A DNA stretch of 7,534 nt, taken from assembly GCA_035765755.1 (NCBI GenBank), contig DASTWW010000096.1, forward strand, positions 1-7,534. The letters run 5' to 3'. Source of the stretch: DASSKA01 sp035765755. Lineage in GTDB: Bacteria > Actinomycetota > Actinomycetes > Propionibacteriales > Nocardioidaceae. The notes under the pieces were generated by a model. That model searched no databases, was not told the origin of the DNA, and saw nothing but the letters and a program-made list of their open reading frames with translations. A program made the position numbers and the translations under genes. Below, piece after piece: positions 6,531-7,534 of the stretch (within the stretch, counting starts at the first letter, position 1; every line of letters starts with the position of its first letter).

Positions 6531-6558
6531 ACTCTAGTCGTGCATCCCCGGTAGTGAA
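6531..6558 (-). promoter_or_regulatory. Candidate promoter of the VOC/mycothiol-enzyme unit
   Basis: On the minus strand, TTCACT (6558-6553) is separated by 16 bp from TAGAGT (6536-6531), which fits TANNNT. A start near 6524 would give a leader of about 30 nt carrying the AGGAGG at 6508-6503. The -35 box matches TTGACA at four of six positions. The box lies in the 152-bp region shared with the divergent sigma factor gene. Confidence 0.4.
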
Positions 6559-6646
6559 GGATCTCCCACTCCCGTCGAGGGCTCGCGCCGCGCCGAGCAA
6601 CCCATCGGGGCTCCCGACTGGTCATGATGGTCGAAGGGGTGACGCG

Positions 6647-7150
6647 ATGTCCGAGCCGGCCGGCTTCGACGGCTTCGTCGAGGCACGCTCCGGCGTCCTG
6701 CTGCGCGCGGCCTGGCTGCTGACCGGTGAGTGGCAGGAGGCCGAGGACCTGCTGCAGACGGCGCTGGCCAAGGCGTACCTCGCCTGGCGGCGCATCGAGC
6801 CGGGTCGCGAGGAGGCCTACGTACGACGGGTCATCTTCACCACCTATGCCACCTGGTGGCGGCGGGCCTGGCGGGGGGAACAGCCCGTCGCCGTGCTCGA
6901 GGAGCGGGAGGTGCGCGACCTCTCCGGCCAGGTGGAGCTGCGCGAGCTGGTGCTGGTCGCCCTGGGACAGCTGCCGCGGCGGCAGCGCGCCACCGTTGTG
7001 CTCCGCTACTACTGCGACCTGTCCGTGGACGAGACCGCCGACGCCCTCGGCTGCTCGGTCGGCACCGTGAAGAGCCAGGCGGCCAAGGGGCTGGTGCGGC
7101 TGCGCGCGTCCGGGCTCGCCGACGCCCTGCAGGAAGGGAGCCTGTCATGA
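6647..7150 (+). CDS. ECF RNA polymerase sigma factor, SigE family
   Basis: This 167-residue protein is a small group 4 (ECF) sigma factor that would direct RNA polymerase to a limited promoter set. Region 2 spans about 7-72 (FVEARSGVLLRAAWLLTGEWQEAEDLLQ, then KAYLAW and YVRRVIFTTYATWWRR), the part that binds the polymerase clamp and the -10 element. Region 4 spans about 96-155. It has LGQLPRRQRATVVLRYYCDLSVDETADALGCSVGTVKSQ, including the helix-turn-helix that reads the -35 element. Length and the WW/RR linker match the actinobacterial SigE family (TIGR02983). The ATG at 6647 follows AAGGGG by 7 nt; the frame stays open upstream to 6521, but that stretch is not sigma-like. Its stop overlaps the start of the next gene as ATGA, implying translational coupling with its likely membrane regulator. 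I could not find a convincing autoregulated promoter upstream. Confidence 0.92.
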   Translation: MSEPAGFDGFVEARSGVLLRAAWLLTGEWQEAEDLLQTALAKAYLAWRRIEPGREEAYVRRVIFTTYATWWRRAWRGEQPVAVLEEREVRDLSGQVELRELVLVALGQLPRRQRATVVLRYYCDLSVDETADALGCSVGTVKSQAAKGLVRLRASGLADALQEGSLS

Positions 7151-7534
7151 CGCTGCTCGACGAGCAGAAGCTGGCCCGCGTGCTCCGCGAGTCGGTCCCC
7201 GAGCCGCCGCCGCAGACCGATCGTCCGGACCGGGTACGACGGGTGGCCGGCCGGATCCGCCTCCGGAGACGAGCCGGTGTCGTGGGCGGTGCGGCGGCGG
7301 TGGCGCTGGCCATCGCGCTGCCGCTCGGGTTGATGGGCTCAGGCCCGTCGTACCGCCACCCGCCCGTCGCCGGCGGCCCCACGAGCAGGCCCCCGACGCC
7401 ACCGAGCCAGCATGCGTTCTGCGCCTCGGCGAACTGCGTGCCGCAGAACGTGCTCCACGCGATCCGGCGCCCCCTGCACCTCCCGTCGTTGGCCCCGGGC
7501 GCCGGCTGCCCGACCAGCCCTGTCCGCCGCTTCC
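7147..7534 (+). CDS. Membrane-anchored protein coupled to the sigma factor, probable anti-sigma-type regulator (C-terminus beyond window)
   Basis: The frame is open from the ATG at 7147, which overlaps the sigma factor stop as ATGA, to the window edge (129 complete codons). The N-terminal 43 residues are hydrophilic and Arg-rich (RVRRVAGRIRLRRR, 29-42) and should be cytoplasmic. Residues 44-63 form one hydrophobic segment (GVVGGAAAVALAIALPLGLM) followed by a Pro/Ser/Thr-rich stretch (68-88), so the rest is probably outside the cell. The outer part has cysteines at 92, 97 and 121 and a RPLHLPSLAPGAGCP segment (108-122). I recognise this type of segment from hypothetical extracytoplasmic proteins of actinobacteria. 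No zinc-binding anti-sigma HXXXCXXC motif is visible. The position, topology and overlap are the only grounds for suggesting that it controls the sigma factor. It could instead be an unrelated surface protein from the sigma regulon. Confidence 0.75.
   Translation, partial: MTLLDEQKLARVLRESVPEPPPQTDRPDRVRRVAGRIRLRRRAGVVGGAAAVALAIALPLGLMGSGPSYRHPPVAGGPTSRPPTPPSQHAFCASANCVPQNVLHAIRRPLHLPSLAPGAGCPTSPVRRF

Noticed and set aside
6602..6630. CCATC and GATGG as an inverted repeat before the sigma factor gene
   Set aside because: It has only five pairs with a 19-bp gap, which is easily due to chance and has no supporting promoter element.
6521..6646. N-terminal extension of the sigma factor frame up to 6521
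   Set aside because: The added residues show no sigma domain. The ATG at 6647 has a well-spaced AAGGGG, and the extension would cover the intergenic promoter region.

Overview
This is a high-GC window with strong G/C at third codon positions, GTG starts, a probably leaderless gene and a mycothiol-type enzyme. It almost certainly comes from an actinobacterium (Actinomycetia). I cannot name the genus safely. It reads as ordinary chromosomal gene content, with no mobile element, RNA gene, CRISPR array or phage signature.

Layout. Positions 1-2054 (minus) hold most of a HelD/HelR-type superfamily 1 helicase-like protein that acts on RNA polymerase; its C-terminus lies beyond the left edge. A 215-bp divergent region follows. 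It carries a candidate helicase promoter whose -10 box sits inside two overlapping inverted repeats, and a small hairpin at the ribosome binding site of the next gene. Positions 2270-3853 (plus) encode a secreted alpha/beta hydrolase of the tripeptidyl-aminopeptidase (S33, TAP-like) family. A strong nested hairpin at 3859-3894, probably its terminator, separates it from a class V PLP-dependent enzyme of the isopenicillin-N-epimerase-like group (3917-5104, plus).

That gene converges, with 3 bp between stop codons, on a two-gene minus-strand unit. The unit has a VOC/glyoxalase-fold protein (5982-6494) followed by a mycothiol-dependent maleylpyruvate isomerase/DinB-family protein (5108-5929). 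Across a 152-bp divergent region, an ECF sigma factor of the SigE family (6647-7150, plus) overlaps by ATGA a membrane-anchored protein that runs off the right edge (from 7147). The latter is probably the cognate regulator.

How they work together. The window has three apparent co-transcription units: the sigma/membrane-protein pair, the VOC/mycothiol-enzyme pair, and single genes for the remainder. Two loci touch the transcription machinery (HelR-like and SigE-like), but nothing in the sequence links them directly. I see no convincing undescribed system. The points most worth a second look are the overlapping palindromes at the helR promoter, the competing hairpins before the leaderless aminotransferase-like gene, the Asp-for-Glu change at the putative metal site of the mycothiol enzyme, and the VOC/mycothiol-enzyme pairing.
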